Below the pieces are notes generated by a model, which saw nothing but the letters and a program-made list of their open reading frames with translations, did no database searches and was not told where the DNA came from. Below are positions 8,001-14,344 of a DNA stretch of 18,914 nt, piece by piece. The stretch's first letter is position 1. Each line of letters opens with the position of its first letter. The stretch is taken from assembly GCA_046160725.1 (NCBI GenBank), contig JBJXHB010000565.1, forward strand, positions 1 to 18,914, in the 5' to 3' direction. The position numbers were made by a program, and so were the translations under genes. Source of the stretch: JBJXHB01 sp046160725 (GTDB lineage: Bacteria; Pseudomonadota; Gammaproteobacteria; Burkholderiales; Burkholderiaceae_C).

Positions 8001-8255
8001 GCACAGCGCGGCCTGACGCTGGACGTGCCCGCCGGGCGCAGCGCCACCGAGGTGCTGGCCGCTGCCGGCGTGGGCGTGGATGTCAAGTGCTCGGACGGCC
8101 TGTGTGGCGTCTGCGCCTGTGCCTACGACGCGGACGCCTCCGGCCCCATCGACCACCGCGACGTCGTGCTCAGCGCCGCCCAGCGCCGCGCGCGGATCAT
8201 CCTGTGCTGCTCGCGCGCGGCCGAGGCGGGCGGCCTGATCCAATTGCGGATGTAG
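5031..8255 (+). CDS. Self-sufficient reductive dehalogenase: RdhA fused to an FMN/NAD(P)H/2Fe-2S reductase
   Basis: The 1074-residue protein is predicted to remove halogen from organohalides using cobalamin. Residues 1-265 and 301-550 are two copies of the RdhA/QueG-type fold, the first degenerate. A two-cluster ferredoxin follows, with C555, C558, C561 and C565, then C591, C604, C607 and C611. From about 754 on comes a phthalate-dioxygenase-reductase-like module: flavin motif RSYSL (801-805), nucleotide motif GGIGVTP (868-874), C945, and plant-type 2Fe-2S cysteines C1020, C1025, C1028 and C1059/C1060. Y423 (HWAWYSHD) lies close to the number of the catalytic Tyr426 reported for Nitratireductor NpRdhA. 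The same fusion is known for Comamonas BhbA and the NADPH-driven Jhaorihella enzyme. There is no Tat motif and no rdhB anchor gene beside it, implying a cytoplasmic, catabolic enzyme. The GTG at 5031 is the first possible start after the upstream in-frame stop; no clear ribosome site is seen, so coupling to the GST gene is likely. Confidence 0.93.
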   Translation: MRLFSYKDRPVHLGPYPLERLTRCDDRPDLAAVTPMQALGFELADPLSIAHAMRRHVAMFDVVRDGAVHPLQAEVPADPTARAEHIKAAGYYFDASMMGLCALPVAAHRAQPLRNPDVGAIVKELQRSQPKSFAAGMDMILADVMDSARQVHGPVGDHTHAIVILVAWPRDPKAGEPGCDWIAGTQAQRAAVLGAQTAVLLSSYLRLLGHPARAHTATCSDVDLNRLAVAAGLVHADGHNPYLGRRFGLAAVTTSFEMTPDRPLAPPARQDRRRSHGLAWQLGMGTAKGAIHADPYARREFRLGPHPFETLTRRDEPTTFIDHDRVPRFPKRADFFARALFGDLGTDVQDSARNAHYVLKSPIGACARRALGALLLLQFGDARGPVSPTTADPQRNADNLKAASYYLGCDAVGLCAVPHWAWYSHDAGGNPMPAYHANAVNMLVDQGHETMEGASGDDWISVAQSMRAYLRFSLIGGIVAEQVRRLGYSARVHTVLDGDLLQPPLLLLSGLGEVSRIGEVILNPFLGPRLKSGTVSTDMPMAADRPIDFGLQRFCEQCNKCARECPSGAITAGPKRMYNGYEIYKSDAEKCARYRITNSGGGMCGRCMKTCPWNLEGLLADSAWRWLAMNLPSQAPTLARLDDHWGRGRINPVKTWWWDIELDRRSGGYVQARQTHRRGLNVGLKLDPADQTLAVYPADRMPAPYPVRQPVDREEGIARYQALLSPQDYRERLARGQTEGLAPPFRMPEGEPPVFPVVLQRRTDMTPDVVKFELVAAPGGTLPAFEAGAHVDVVIAPEYNRSYSLAGDPADARTWVLGVQREPPQRGGRGGSALMHRAFREGRVVFVSRPSNLFALHEDAAHSLLLAGGIGVTPLLTMAHRLHRLGRPFELHYSAASRGSAGFVADIEAAPWRAQAHLHFKDEGRRADLSRLVPPHAQGRHLYTCGSARYMDAVYAAAQARGWPDEALHREYFSVPEAPPRENHPFQLRLAQRGLTLDVPAGRSATEVLAAAGVGVDVKCSDGLCGVCACAYDADASGPIDHRDVVLSAAQRRARIILCCSRAAEAGGLIQLRM

Positions 8256-8310
8256 CGCCCGCTCGCCGAGGCATCCTGTCCTGCCCGAGATCAAGGCCGG
8301 CGGCCCGCCG

Positions 8311-10446
8311 ATGACCGAACATCGGTGCATGAGCAAGAAAAAACCCGTCGCGCGCAAGCAGGTCATCGGCATCAGCCTGGGCGACCCGGCCCAGGATTTC
8401 GCGTTCGACACGCGCTTCCTGGGGGTGGACCTCAGCGTGCGGCGCGTCGGCGCTGGCGGCAAGATGAAGCAGGCCTCCCGGCTGGTGAACCAGTGGGACC
8501 CGGTGGCCGACGCCTTCGGCCTGGGCATCGGCCGCGACGTGCATGCGCTGGACCCGCGCCAGGGGGGCGACAGCCGCATCGCCCAGCTGGCCGAGCTGGT
8601 GCAGCGGGCACCGATCAGCAGCGGGCAGCGGCTGGCGGACCTGTTGCTGGAGTGGGCGGTGCGCCATGCGCAGGCCACGCTGGGCCACTACTTCGACAAT
8701 GCACGGGTGCTGTTCTTCAGCGGCCTGGCCCACCAGAAGCTGGCGCTGACCATGGGCGAGTACACGCCCAACCTGCACTTTGCCGACCCGGTGCTGCAAC
8801 TGGGCGTGCCCAAGCTGCTGACCTCGCCCGACGCCCTGGCGCTGTATGCCAGCGGCGCGCACCAGGTGGCGGACTGGGTGCCGCCGCAGGTACTGGGCCA
8901 GGGCCTTCTGGCCCGCTGGTGCCGCCATGCGCTGCGCCACGCGGTGCGGCATGCCACGGTCGTGGTCGCGCCGGTGCATGAGCTGGACGACTTCGGCCTG
9001 GAGGAGCTGGCCGGCAAGACGGTGGTGACGCACACCGTCAACGAGGAGCGCCTGGCCCGCCTGCGGGACAAGGGCGTGCACCTGGTGATCGACGCGGCGC
9101 CACAGGTCGAGGGCCATGCGATCGACCCGGCGCTGCTGGACGCGATGATCATGGCCGCCACCGGGCGGCATGTCGGTGCGCTGCTCGACGACGACTATCT
9201 GGAGGTGTTCGAGCGTGCCGGCTTCGCGCCGCGCCTGCTGTACCCCGGCGGCTTCCGGCGCGTGAACCGGTTTGCCTTCGTCATCCACCCGCTGTCGCAG
9301 GAGTACTTCAAGGTGCTCAAGCCGGTGGAGTTGCTGTCCCAGGTGTCGCCGGCACTGGTGATGGACTCGCTGGAGAAGGTGCTGGCCCATGCGCCGCCCT
9401 TCGTCTACTCGCGCGTCGAGGGCATCCGCTCGCCCAGTGGCGTCGAGGCCGAGGGCTGGCTGATCAGCGTCGGCGGCACACCGCGCGAGATCATGGGCCA
9501 CCCGCCGGAGTTCACCTACCGCCGGCTGCTGGCGGCGGCCGAGATGGCGCGCCGGCTGGGTGCGCAGATCATGGGGCTGGGCGCCTTCACCAAGGTGGTG
9601 GGCGACGCCGGTGTGACCGTCGCGCGCCGCGCGCCGCTGCCCATCACCACCGGCAACAGCTACAGCGCCAGCGGCGCGCTGTGGGCCGCGCACGACGCCA
9701 TGCTGCGCCTCCGGCTGCTGCCGGCACCGCGCGGCAAGGCGCGCGTGAAGTTCAAGGCCATGGTGGTCGGTGCCACCGGGGCGATCGGCGCGGCCTGCGC
9801 GCAGCTGCTGGCCCGCGCCGCCGAGGAGATCTACCTGGTCTCGCCCGACAGCGCGAAGCTGCTGACGCTGAAGGCTGCGATCCTGCAGCACAGCCCCGAC
9901 GCCACGGTGCACCTGGCCGTGCACCCGAACCCGCTGCTCGCCGAGATGGACATGATCGTCACCGCCACCTCGGGTGCCGGCAAGAAGGTGCTGGACATCA
10001 TGAAGGTCAAGCCCGGCTGCGTGATCACCGATGTGGCGCGGCCCCTGGACCTGTCGGCCGAGGACGTGGCCCGGCGCCCCGATGTCCTGGTGGTCGAGTC
10101 CGGCGAGATCCGCCTGCCCGGCGATGTGAAGATGAAGAACATCGGCCTGCCCGCGGGCGTGGTCTATGCCTGCCTGGCCGAGACCATCGTGCTGGCCCTG
10201 GCGGGGCGCTTCGAGAACTACACCGTCGGCCGCAACATCGAGTGGCAGAAGGTGCACGAGATCTACCAGCTGGGGCTGGAGCACGGCATGCAGCTGGCCG
10301 CCATCTCGGGCGCCAAGGGCGTGTTCAGCGACGCGGACATCGCGCGCGTGCGCCGGCTGGCGCTGGCGGCGCGGCGCAAGGCGGCCCGGCCGGCCGTACG
10401 TGCCAAACGGGCCACACCGGCCGCAGGGCGAAAGGCCGGGCCATGA
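8311..10446 (+). CDS. Acyl-ACP reductase-like (AAR-like) oxidoreductase with a large N-terminal extension
   Basis: The product has 711 residues from the ATG at 8311, or 705 from the ATG at 8329; neither has a clear ribosome site. From about residue 330 it parallels cyanobacterial acyl-ACP reductase: IMGLGAFTKVVG near 420-431 (GLGGFTSII-like), TTGNSYSA near 446 (FTTGNTHTA-like), a Rossmann motif VVGATGAIGAA at 485-495, and VYACLAETIVLAL with Cys621 where AAR has its acyl-thioester cysteine. The match continues as FENYTVGRNIEWQKVHEI and LEHGMQLAAISGAKG. AAR reduces fatty acyl-ACP or acyl-CoA to aldehyde with NADPH. The first ~325 residues are not recognised; they contain a Rossmann-like stretch ELAGKTVVTHTVNEERL and may be a second catalytic or binding domain. 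The C-terminus is a basic Lys/Arg/Ala/Pro tail. It begins 55 bp after the dehalogenase, so co-transcription is plausible. Substrate and physiological role are unknown. Confidence 0.78.
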   Translation: MTEHRCMSKKKPVARKQVIGISLGDPAQDFAFDTRFLGVDLSVRRVGAGGKMKQASRLVNQWDPVADAFGLGIGRDVHALDPRQGGDSRIAQLAELVQRAPISSGQRLADLLLEWAVRHAQATLGHYFDNARVLFFSGLAHQKLALTMGEYTPNLHFADPVLQLGVPKLLTSPDALALYASGAHQVADWVPPQVLGQGLLARWCRHALRHAVRHATVVVAPVHELDDFGLEELAGKTVVTHTVNEERLARLRDKGVHLVIDAAPQVEGHAIDPALLDAMIMAATGRHVGALLDDDYLEVFERAGFAPRLLYPGGFRRVNRFAFVIHPLSQEYFKVLKPVELLSQVSPALVMDSLEKVLAHAPPFVYSRVEGIRSPSGVEAEGWLISVGGTPREIMGHPPEFTYRRLLAAAEMARRLGAQIMGLGAFTKVVGDAGVTVARRAPLPITTGNSYSASGALWAAHDAMLRLRLLPAPRGKARVKFKAMVVGATGAIGAACAQLLARAAEEIYLVSPDSAKLLTLKAAILQHSPDATVHLAVHPNPLLAEMDMIVTATSGAGKKVLDIMKVKPGCVITDVARPLDLSAEDVARRPDVLVVESGEIRLPGDVKMKNIGLPAGVVYACLAETIVLALAGRFENYTVGRNIEWQKVHEIYQLGLEHGMQLAAISGAKGVFSDADIARVRRLALAARRKAARPAVRAKRATPAAGRKAGP

Positions 10447-10706
10447 CCCTGCGTCACCCGAGGCGGCGAGCCCGCGCACGCACGTGCCGCCAGCAGGTCA
10501 GACCGTCAGCCCCGCCGGGTCCAGGTACCGCTCGCCGCTGGCGCAGGAGGACCTCGCCTTCTGGCAGCACTTCGGCGTGACGCGGCCCGGGTAGGCGACT
10601 ATCGGGCCAGGCTATCGGTCGGTACGGCGCCGGCAAGCTGCTGCACCACCGGCCGCGTGAAGCCTTCGGCCATGGTCACCGTGGCGGACTCGGCCAGGGC
10701 CAAGGG
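10447..10706. other. Gene-poor stretch between the AAR-like gene and the PEP-CTERM gene
   Basis: These 260 bases hold no convincing full gene. They contain a 38-bp copy of the gshA 3' end (10498-10535, minus-strand sense) and, on the minus strand in frame behind the PEP-CTERM stop, a 24-codon open frame at 10673-10599 (starting MAEGFTRPVVQQLAG). That short frame looks like the tail of a decayed gene, but I do not recognise it. No T-tailed hairpin was seen behind either converging gene. Confidence 0.5.
10498..10535 (-). repeat. Direct repeat copy A: remnant of the gshA 3' end
   Basis: This segment matches 11621-11658 at 36 of 38 positions in the same orientation. Read on the minus strand it encodes GERYLDPAGLTV followed by a stop, against REQYLDPAGLTV plus stop in intact gshA. 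Similarity stops abruptly on both sides. It lies on the far side of the PEP-CTERM gene from gshA, as expected for a displaced gene end after insertion, or for the last trace of a second gshA copy. Confidence 0.85.
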
Positions 10707-11423
10707 TCAGCGTGCCCGGCGGCGGCGCATGGTGCCGGCTGTCACCAGCAGACCCGCGGCCAGCAGCGCCCAGGTGCCGGCTTCCGGCACCGCGGCGGCA
10801 AAGGAGAGGTGATCGACCTCCCAGTCGACGCTGCCGACGAAGCCGACCCGGATGCTGCCGATGCCACCGGCATAGCGGGCGCCGGCGAAGCGATCCTCGG
10901 CCGTGGCGCTGAAGGCGGTGCCGTCGCCGAAATCAAAACTCAGCGCGCCCAGGAGCGCGCCGTTGCCGTCATAGGCCTGAAGAAAGGCCGTCCCGTAGCC
11001 CAATGGGCCGCCGTCATTGCGGTTGCCGATGTCGGTGAAGACGATGCCCACCTGGGTCGGGAGCGCGCCCAATGTGGCGGCCGAGAAGCTGAAGGTGATG
11101 GCGCCCAGGTTGCCGCCGCTGTACCAGCTCTGCCCATTGGCGCCGCTGCCGTCGATGACGCCGTCATCGGCATCGACCGAATCAGAGAACGGGCTGCGAC
11201 CCGAGCCGAAGCCGCCGGACGCGACAAGCCCAGGCGCGTTGGCCAGGCCATCCTCGAAGTCCTCCAGGTGCTGGTAGGCGAAGGCTCCGGCCATCGGGTT
11301 GTCCGATGCCTGGAGATAGGGGGTAGGCCCGGCGAAGCTGACCGTCGCGGCGTACGCAGGTACGAGGCCGGCCAGCGCGGCGCAGGCAGCGAAGGCTGTG
11401 GTGAGATTGCGGTGAAGGTGCAT
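10707..11423 (-). CDS. PEP-CTERM sorting domain-containing exported protein
   Basis: The 238-residue protein has an N-terminal signal peptide (MHLHRNLTTAFAACAALAGL, then VPAYA, cleavage likely after residue 26). A Gly/Ala/Asp/Ser-rich body of about 185 residues follows, then a C-terminal sorting tail made of VPEAGTWALLAAGLLVTAG and a terminal RRRR cluster. The tail matches PEP-CTERM signals recognised by exosortase/EpsH systems linked to exopolysaccharide, although the motif reads P-E-A rather than P-E-P. The body is low in Lys and Cys and seems all-beta, but no family could be assigned. The ATG at 11423 has AGGA seven bases upstream and directly precedes the signal peptide; the frame is open to 11504 but the extra residues would bury the signal. 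No exosortase gene is in the window. The gene sits between two copies of the gshA 3' end and so may be an insertion. Confidence 0.87.
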   Translation of the reverse strand: MHLHRNLTTAFAACAALAGLVPAYAATVSFAGPTPYLQASDNPMAGAFAYQHLEDFEDGLANAPGLVASGGFGSGRSPFSDSVDADDGVIDGSGANGQSWYSGGNLGAITFSFSAATLGALPTQVGIVFTDIGNRNDGGPLGYGTAFLQAYDGNGALLGALSFDFGDGTAFSATAEDRFAGARYAGGIGSIRVGFVGSVDWEVDHLSFAAAVPEAGTWALLAAGLLVTAGTMRRRRAR

Positions 11424-11620
11424 GGTCCGTTCCTGGTGGTTGGTCTTGTGGCGTGCCTTGTCAGGGTAACGCAGGGATTGCCACCGTCGAGGCTCATTCG
11501 GCAAAACCGTTGGACCGGATCGAGACGGCGGTAGGGTTGGTCGGGCGGGAACGCGGGCTGCAAAGCGCGGCAGGCCGGCGCCTCACAGCAGGGCTGGGAC
11601 CTCTGCCGGACCCGGGCGCC

Positions 11621-11658
11621 TCATACCGTCAGCCCCGCCGGGTCCAGGTACTGCTCGC
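11621..11658 (-). repeat. Direct repeat copy B: 3' end of intact gshA
   Basis: This is the last 12-13 codons of gshA including its stop. It pairs with copy A at 10498-10535 (36 of 38 bases identical, same orientation, offset 1123 bases). The two copies bracket the PEP-CTERM gene and its upstream region. Confidence 0.85.
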
Positions 11659-13141
11659 GCCAGGCCTCGAAGGGCAGGGTGTCGGCGCATTCGATCTGCG
11701 CCTGCCGCGCCAGTGACGCCTCGGCCTCCGCCGCGAAGGCCTGCTGCAGGCCTGCGTCGAAGGGCAGGTCCAGCAGTTGCCGCCGCGTGGTCTCGGCCTG
11801 GCCCTTGATGAAGCGCAGGTACGAGCCCTTGAAGTCTTGCTCGATGGTGGCAAGCACACGTGCCGACGGCAGCGTCGCCGGTGCGTCCAGCGTGGCGCGC
11901 ACGTTGGCCAGGGCCTGGGCATAGGCCTGGCCGCCTTGCGCGGCGTCCAGCGCCTGGGCGATCGGCGCGCAGTCGTCGAGCAGGCCGGCGGCCCAGCCCG
12001 ACAGTCCCACGTCCTGGCCGCCCAGCCGCAGGGCCAGGCCGGGCTCGCGGCCGCGGGTCGCGGCCAGCTGCTGGTTGTCGCCCAGGGCGGCGATCTCCTC
12101 CGGCGAGTCCGGCGGGCTGTCGGCCAGCAGGCAGTGCAGCAGGAACAGGTCCAGGAAGCGCATGGTCTGCGCGTTGATGCCCACCGGCTCGAACGGGTCC
12201 AGGTCCATGCAGCGGACCTCGACATACTCGACGCCGCGCTCGCGCAGCGCATGCAGCGGCCGCTGGCCCGGGCGGATCACACGCTTGGGGCGGATGGTGC
12301 TGTAGAACTCGTTCTCGATCTGCAGCAGGCTGGTGGCCAGCTGGTTGTACTCGCCGCCCAGGTTGCGGATGCCGATGGCCTCGTACGGCGGGAAAGGCCG
12401 GGTCAGGGCGCCGTGCAGCGAGCCGGCGTAGCTCTCCAGACTGTTGTAGCTGACGGCCAGCGCGGCCTGCGCATCGCTCTGGTAGCCCAGCCGGCCCATG
12501 CGCAGCGACGTCGCGTGCGGCAGGTGATACGTGCCGCTGCCGGCCAGCGGCTGCAGCCCGTGGCGACGGCCCTCGACGAAGCTGCCGCAGACCGCCGGCG
12601 ATGCGCCGAACAGCACCAGCAGCAGCGGTGCGGCGCGGCGGAAGTTGCGGATCAGCGCAAAGTAGTCCTCGCTGCCCAGGCCTGGCAACGACCAGTTGTA
12701 GTGGATGCCGCTGATGGTCTGCATGCGCCGGCCGTAGCGGTGGCCCAGCCCCATGCGGTAGATGCTCTTGGCGCGGCCGATGTTGCTGGTGCCGTAGCGG
12801 CCGATCGGGATGGTCTCGTCGGTGGGCAGGCCGCACGGCATGCTGCCGACCCACATCCGCTCGTCGCCGATGGCGCGGTAGACGAACTGGTGGATCTCGG
12901 TGATCTCGCGCAGGCAGGCATCGGCATCCGGATGCACGCCGGTGATCATCTCCAGCTGCGACTCGCTGAAGTCGGTGGTGATGCGGCCGTGGGTGAGCGC
13001 CGCGCCCAGGGCCTCCGGATGCGGCGTGAGGGCCAGGCCGTTGCCCGGCAGCACGCGCAGGCTTTCCTTTTCGATGCCGCGGCGCATGCCGCGCAGGCGG
13101 TCGGGCGTGAGGCCGGTCAGGCCGCGGGTGATGGCATTCAT
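11621..13141 (-). CDS. gshA: Glutamate--cysteine ligase (E. coli GshA type)
   Basis: The 506-residue enzyme catalyses the ATP-dependent joining of glutamate and cysteine, the first step of glutathione synthesis, in the cytoplasm. It follows the E. coli GshA sequence (about 518 residues) closely: GIEKESLRV near residue 22, HPEALGAALTH, ITTDFSESQLEMITGV near 54, GDERMWVGSMPC near 92, YGTSNIGRAKSIYR, and MQTISGIHYNWSLP near 140. Further conserved parts are GGEYNQLATSLLQIENEFYS and the downstream VEVRCMDLDPFEPVGI. The length and both ends fit a complete gene. The ATG at 13141 lacks a strong ribosome site, but the next in-frame Met would remove conserved sequence. The last codons are duplicated at 10498-10535. 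Glutathione from this pathway could serve the GST encoded at 4383, although the two are not linked in an operon. Confidence 0.96.
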   Translation of the reverse strand: MNAITRGLTGLTPDRLRGMRRGIEKESLRVLPGNGLALTPHPEALGAALTHGRITTDFSESQLEMITGVHPDADACLREITEIHQFVYRAIGDERMWVGSMPCGLPTDETIPIGRYGTSNIGRAKSIYRMGLGHRYGRRMQTISGIHYNWSLPGLGSEDYFALIRNFRRAAPLLLVLFGASPAVCGSFVEGRRHGLQPLAGSGTYHLPHATSLRMGRLGYQSDAQAALAVSYNSLESYAGSLHGALTRPFPPYEAIGIRNLGGEYNQLATSLLQIENEFYSTIRPKRVIRPGQRPLHALRERGVEYVEVRCMDLDPFEPVGINAQTMRFLDLFLLHCLLADSPPDSPEEIAALGDNQQLAATRGREPGLALRLGGQDVGLSGWAAGLLDDCAPIAQALDAAQGGQAYAQALANVRATLDAPATLPSARVLATIEQDFKGSYLRFIKGQAETTRRQLLDLPFDAGLQQAFAAEAEASLARQAQIECADTLPFEAWREQYLDPAGLTV

Positions 13142-13212
13142 GGCAGGCTGCGCCGAAGGGGCGCCAAACGCAAAAGAGGCGGCAGGCTAGCAGGATTGGA
13201 TGACGGTTGCAG

Positions 13213-13232
13213 GGCCGGGCCCATGCCCGGCC
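13213..13232. terminator. GC-rich hairpin between the hotdog-like gene and gshA
   Basis: GGCCGGGC-CCAT-GCCCGGCC forms a perfect 8-bp stem with a 4-base loop in the 137-bp gap downstream of the hotdog-like gene on the minus strand. There is no run of T after it on either strand, so it would be at best a weak or Rho-assisted terminator or a transcript-stabilising stem. It could also be chance in DNA this rich in G and C. Confidence 0.3.
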
Positions 13233-13278
13233 GTGGTAGCCCCGGCGCGGTGGCGCGCGCCGCCGGCGCTGTGGCCGC

Positions 13279-14217
13279 TCAGGCCGCTGCCGCCGCCGCT
13301 TGCGCCGCTGGATACCCCGGGTAGGACGCCTTGAACACGCCCTGGTGCAGCAGCACCTCGGCCACCGCCGTGTCGCCGTCGTGCAGTGTGCTGCGCGTCC
13401 ACCAGCTCTCCGTGCGCTTGCTCTGGCTGAGCGCGACCAGCTCGCGCGTCAGCCGGTAGCGCTGGCCCACCCGCACCGGGCCGGCCCGCATGCGCACCTC
13501 CAGGTCGATGAACAGGCCGACCGACGGCTGGCGCGCGGTGAAGCCGGCGTCGCGGCCGAAGGCGCCGGTCAGCACGCTCAGCATCTCGAACGGCAGCACC
13601 GGCCCGCCCCAGGGCGTGACGGCGCTGCGCTGGTGCGCGGCCAGCCGCTCGGTGATGCCGTCCAGCTTGTCGGCCAGGGTGAACGGATACAGGTCGCCGA
13701 GGTGGGTGTCGAAGTCGACGCAGGCGAACACGTCGTCCGGCCCGCGCTGGCCGACCTGCATCTGGTCGATGATGTGCAGCGTGCCGGGCGGTCGCGACAG
13801 GGTGGCCGCCAGCCGTGCTTCCAGGGCCGTGGTGCCATGGTACGGGCCGACCGACGCCGTGCCCTCCAGCACCGGCGTGCCGTCGGCCTTGAAGGCCTGG
13901 ATGCGGCCGCTGGTGACGCCAGGGCCATCCAGCAACAGCTCGGCCCGCACCTGCTCGCCCTCGATCACCATGTTCTGGAAATGCGCGCTGATGCAGCCGT
14001 GGGTGTGCCAGCGCTCGCCCCAGATTGCCAGCGCCAGGGGCTCGATCTGCGAAAAGTGCGTCGGCCCCTCGATCGGCGCGCCGGGCAGGCCCAGCCGCGC
14101 CGCACTGTCGGCGTCGTGCACGCTCTTGTGGCCGGCATAGCGCTGCTCGGCCAGCATCTGGGCCGGTGCGCGAAGCGGGCCGGACAGGGTGATCGGGGTG
14201 GTGCTGAGGAGGGACAT
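13279..14217 (-). CDS. Double-hotdog-like (thioesterase/MaoC-dehydratase-like) protein
   Basis: The 312-residue protein is probably a tandem hotdog-fold protein. The N-terminal half has AGHKSVHDADSAARLGLPGA followed by PIEGPTHFSQ (residues 28-57). This resembles the His/Asp-bearing active helix and Gly-rich turn of MaoC-type hydratases and related thioesterases. The second half (about 165-300) has FEMLSVLTGAFGRDAGFTAR and a final strand VAEVLLHQGVFKASYPGY. No closer family could be named. It has no signal peptide or membrane helix and ends in an Ala-rich tail. Likely substrates are acyl thioesters, by family only. I chose the ATG at 14217 because conserved-looking sequence begins there; the frame runs open upstream to 14643, but that part lies opposite the ZntB-like gene. 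It is divergent from that gene with a 127-bp shared region, and gshA follows 137 bp downstream on the same strand. Confidence 0.68.
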   Translation of the reverse strand: MSLLSTTPITLSGPLRAPAQMLAEQRYAGHKSVHDADSAARLGLPGAPIEGPTHFSQIEPLALAIWGERWHTHGCISAHFQNMVIEGEQVRAELLLDGPGVTSGRIQAFKADGTPVLEGTASVGPYHGTTALEARLAATLSRPPGTLHIIDQMQVGQRGPDDVFACVDFDTHLGDLYPFTLADKLDGITERLAAHQRSAVTPWGGPVLPFEMLSVLTGAFGRDAGFTARQPSVGLFIDLEVRMRAGPVRVGQRYRLTRELVALSQSKRTESWWTRSTLHDGDTAVAEVLLHQGVFKASYPGYPAAQAAAAAA

Positions 14218-14344
14218 GGCGGAAGGTGGTGGCGTTGTCCCATCGATGATGCCGTGGATTCGACCTGGGCCGGCGGCCCGTTGGCTGTCACGCGGCCGTG
14301 GTACGGGTTGGCTAGCATCGCGAGAGCAGAGGACACCGAGACGA

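Noticed and set aside
3438..8678. A 1746-codon open frame on the minus strand opposite the exporter, GST and dehalogenase genes
   Set aside because: It is a mirror frame produced by strong GC bias at third codon positions. Its translation is low-complexity, rich in Arg, Gln, His, Ala and Gly, with no motifs, while the plus strand encodes recognisable proteins across the same span.
8197..10479. A 760-codon minus-strand frame opposite the AAR-like gene
   Set aside because: Same mirror effect; the product is Gln/His/Arg-rich without a family pattern, and the plus-strand product has ordered AAR motifs.
11424..11620. Possible sigma-54 promoter for the PEP-CTERM gene, as some PEP-CTERM genes are RpoN-controlled
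   Set aside because: Candidate GG/GC pairs on the minus strand have spacings of 8 or 12 instead of 10 bases. No convincing sigma-70 promoter was found in these 197 bases either; nothing else was seen there.
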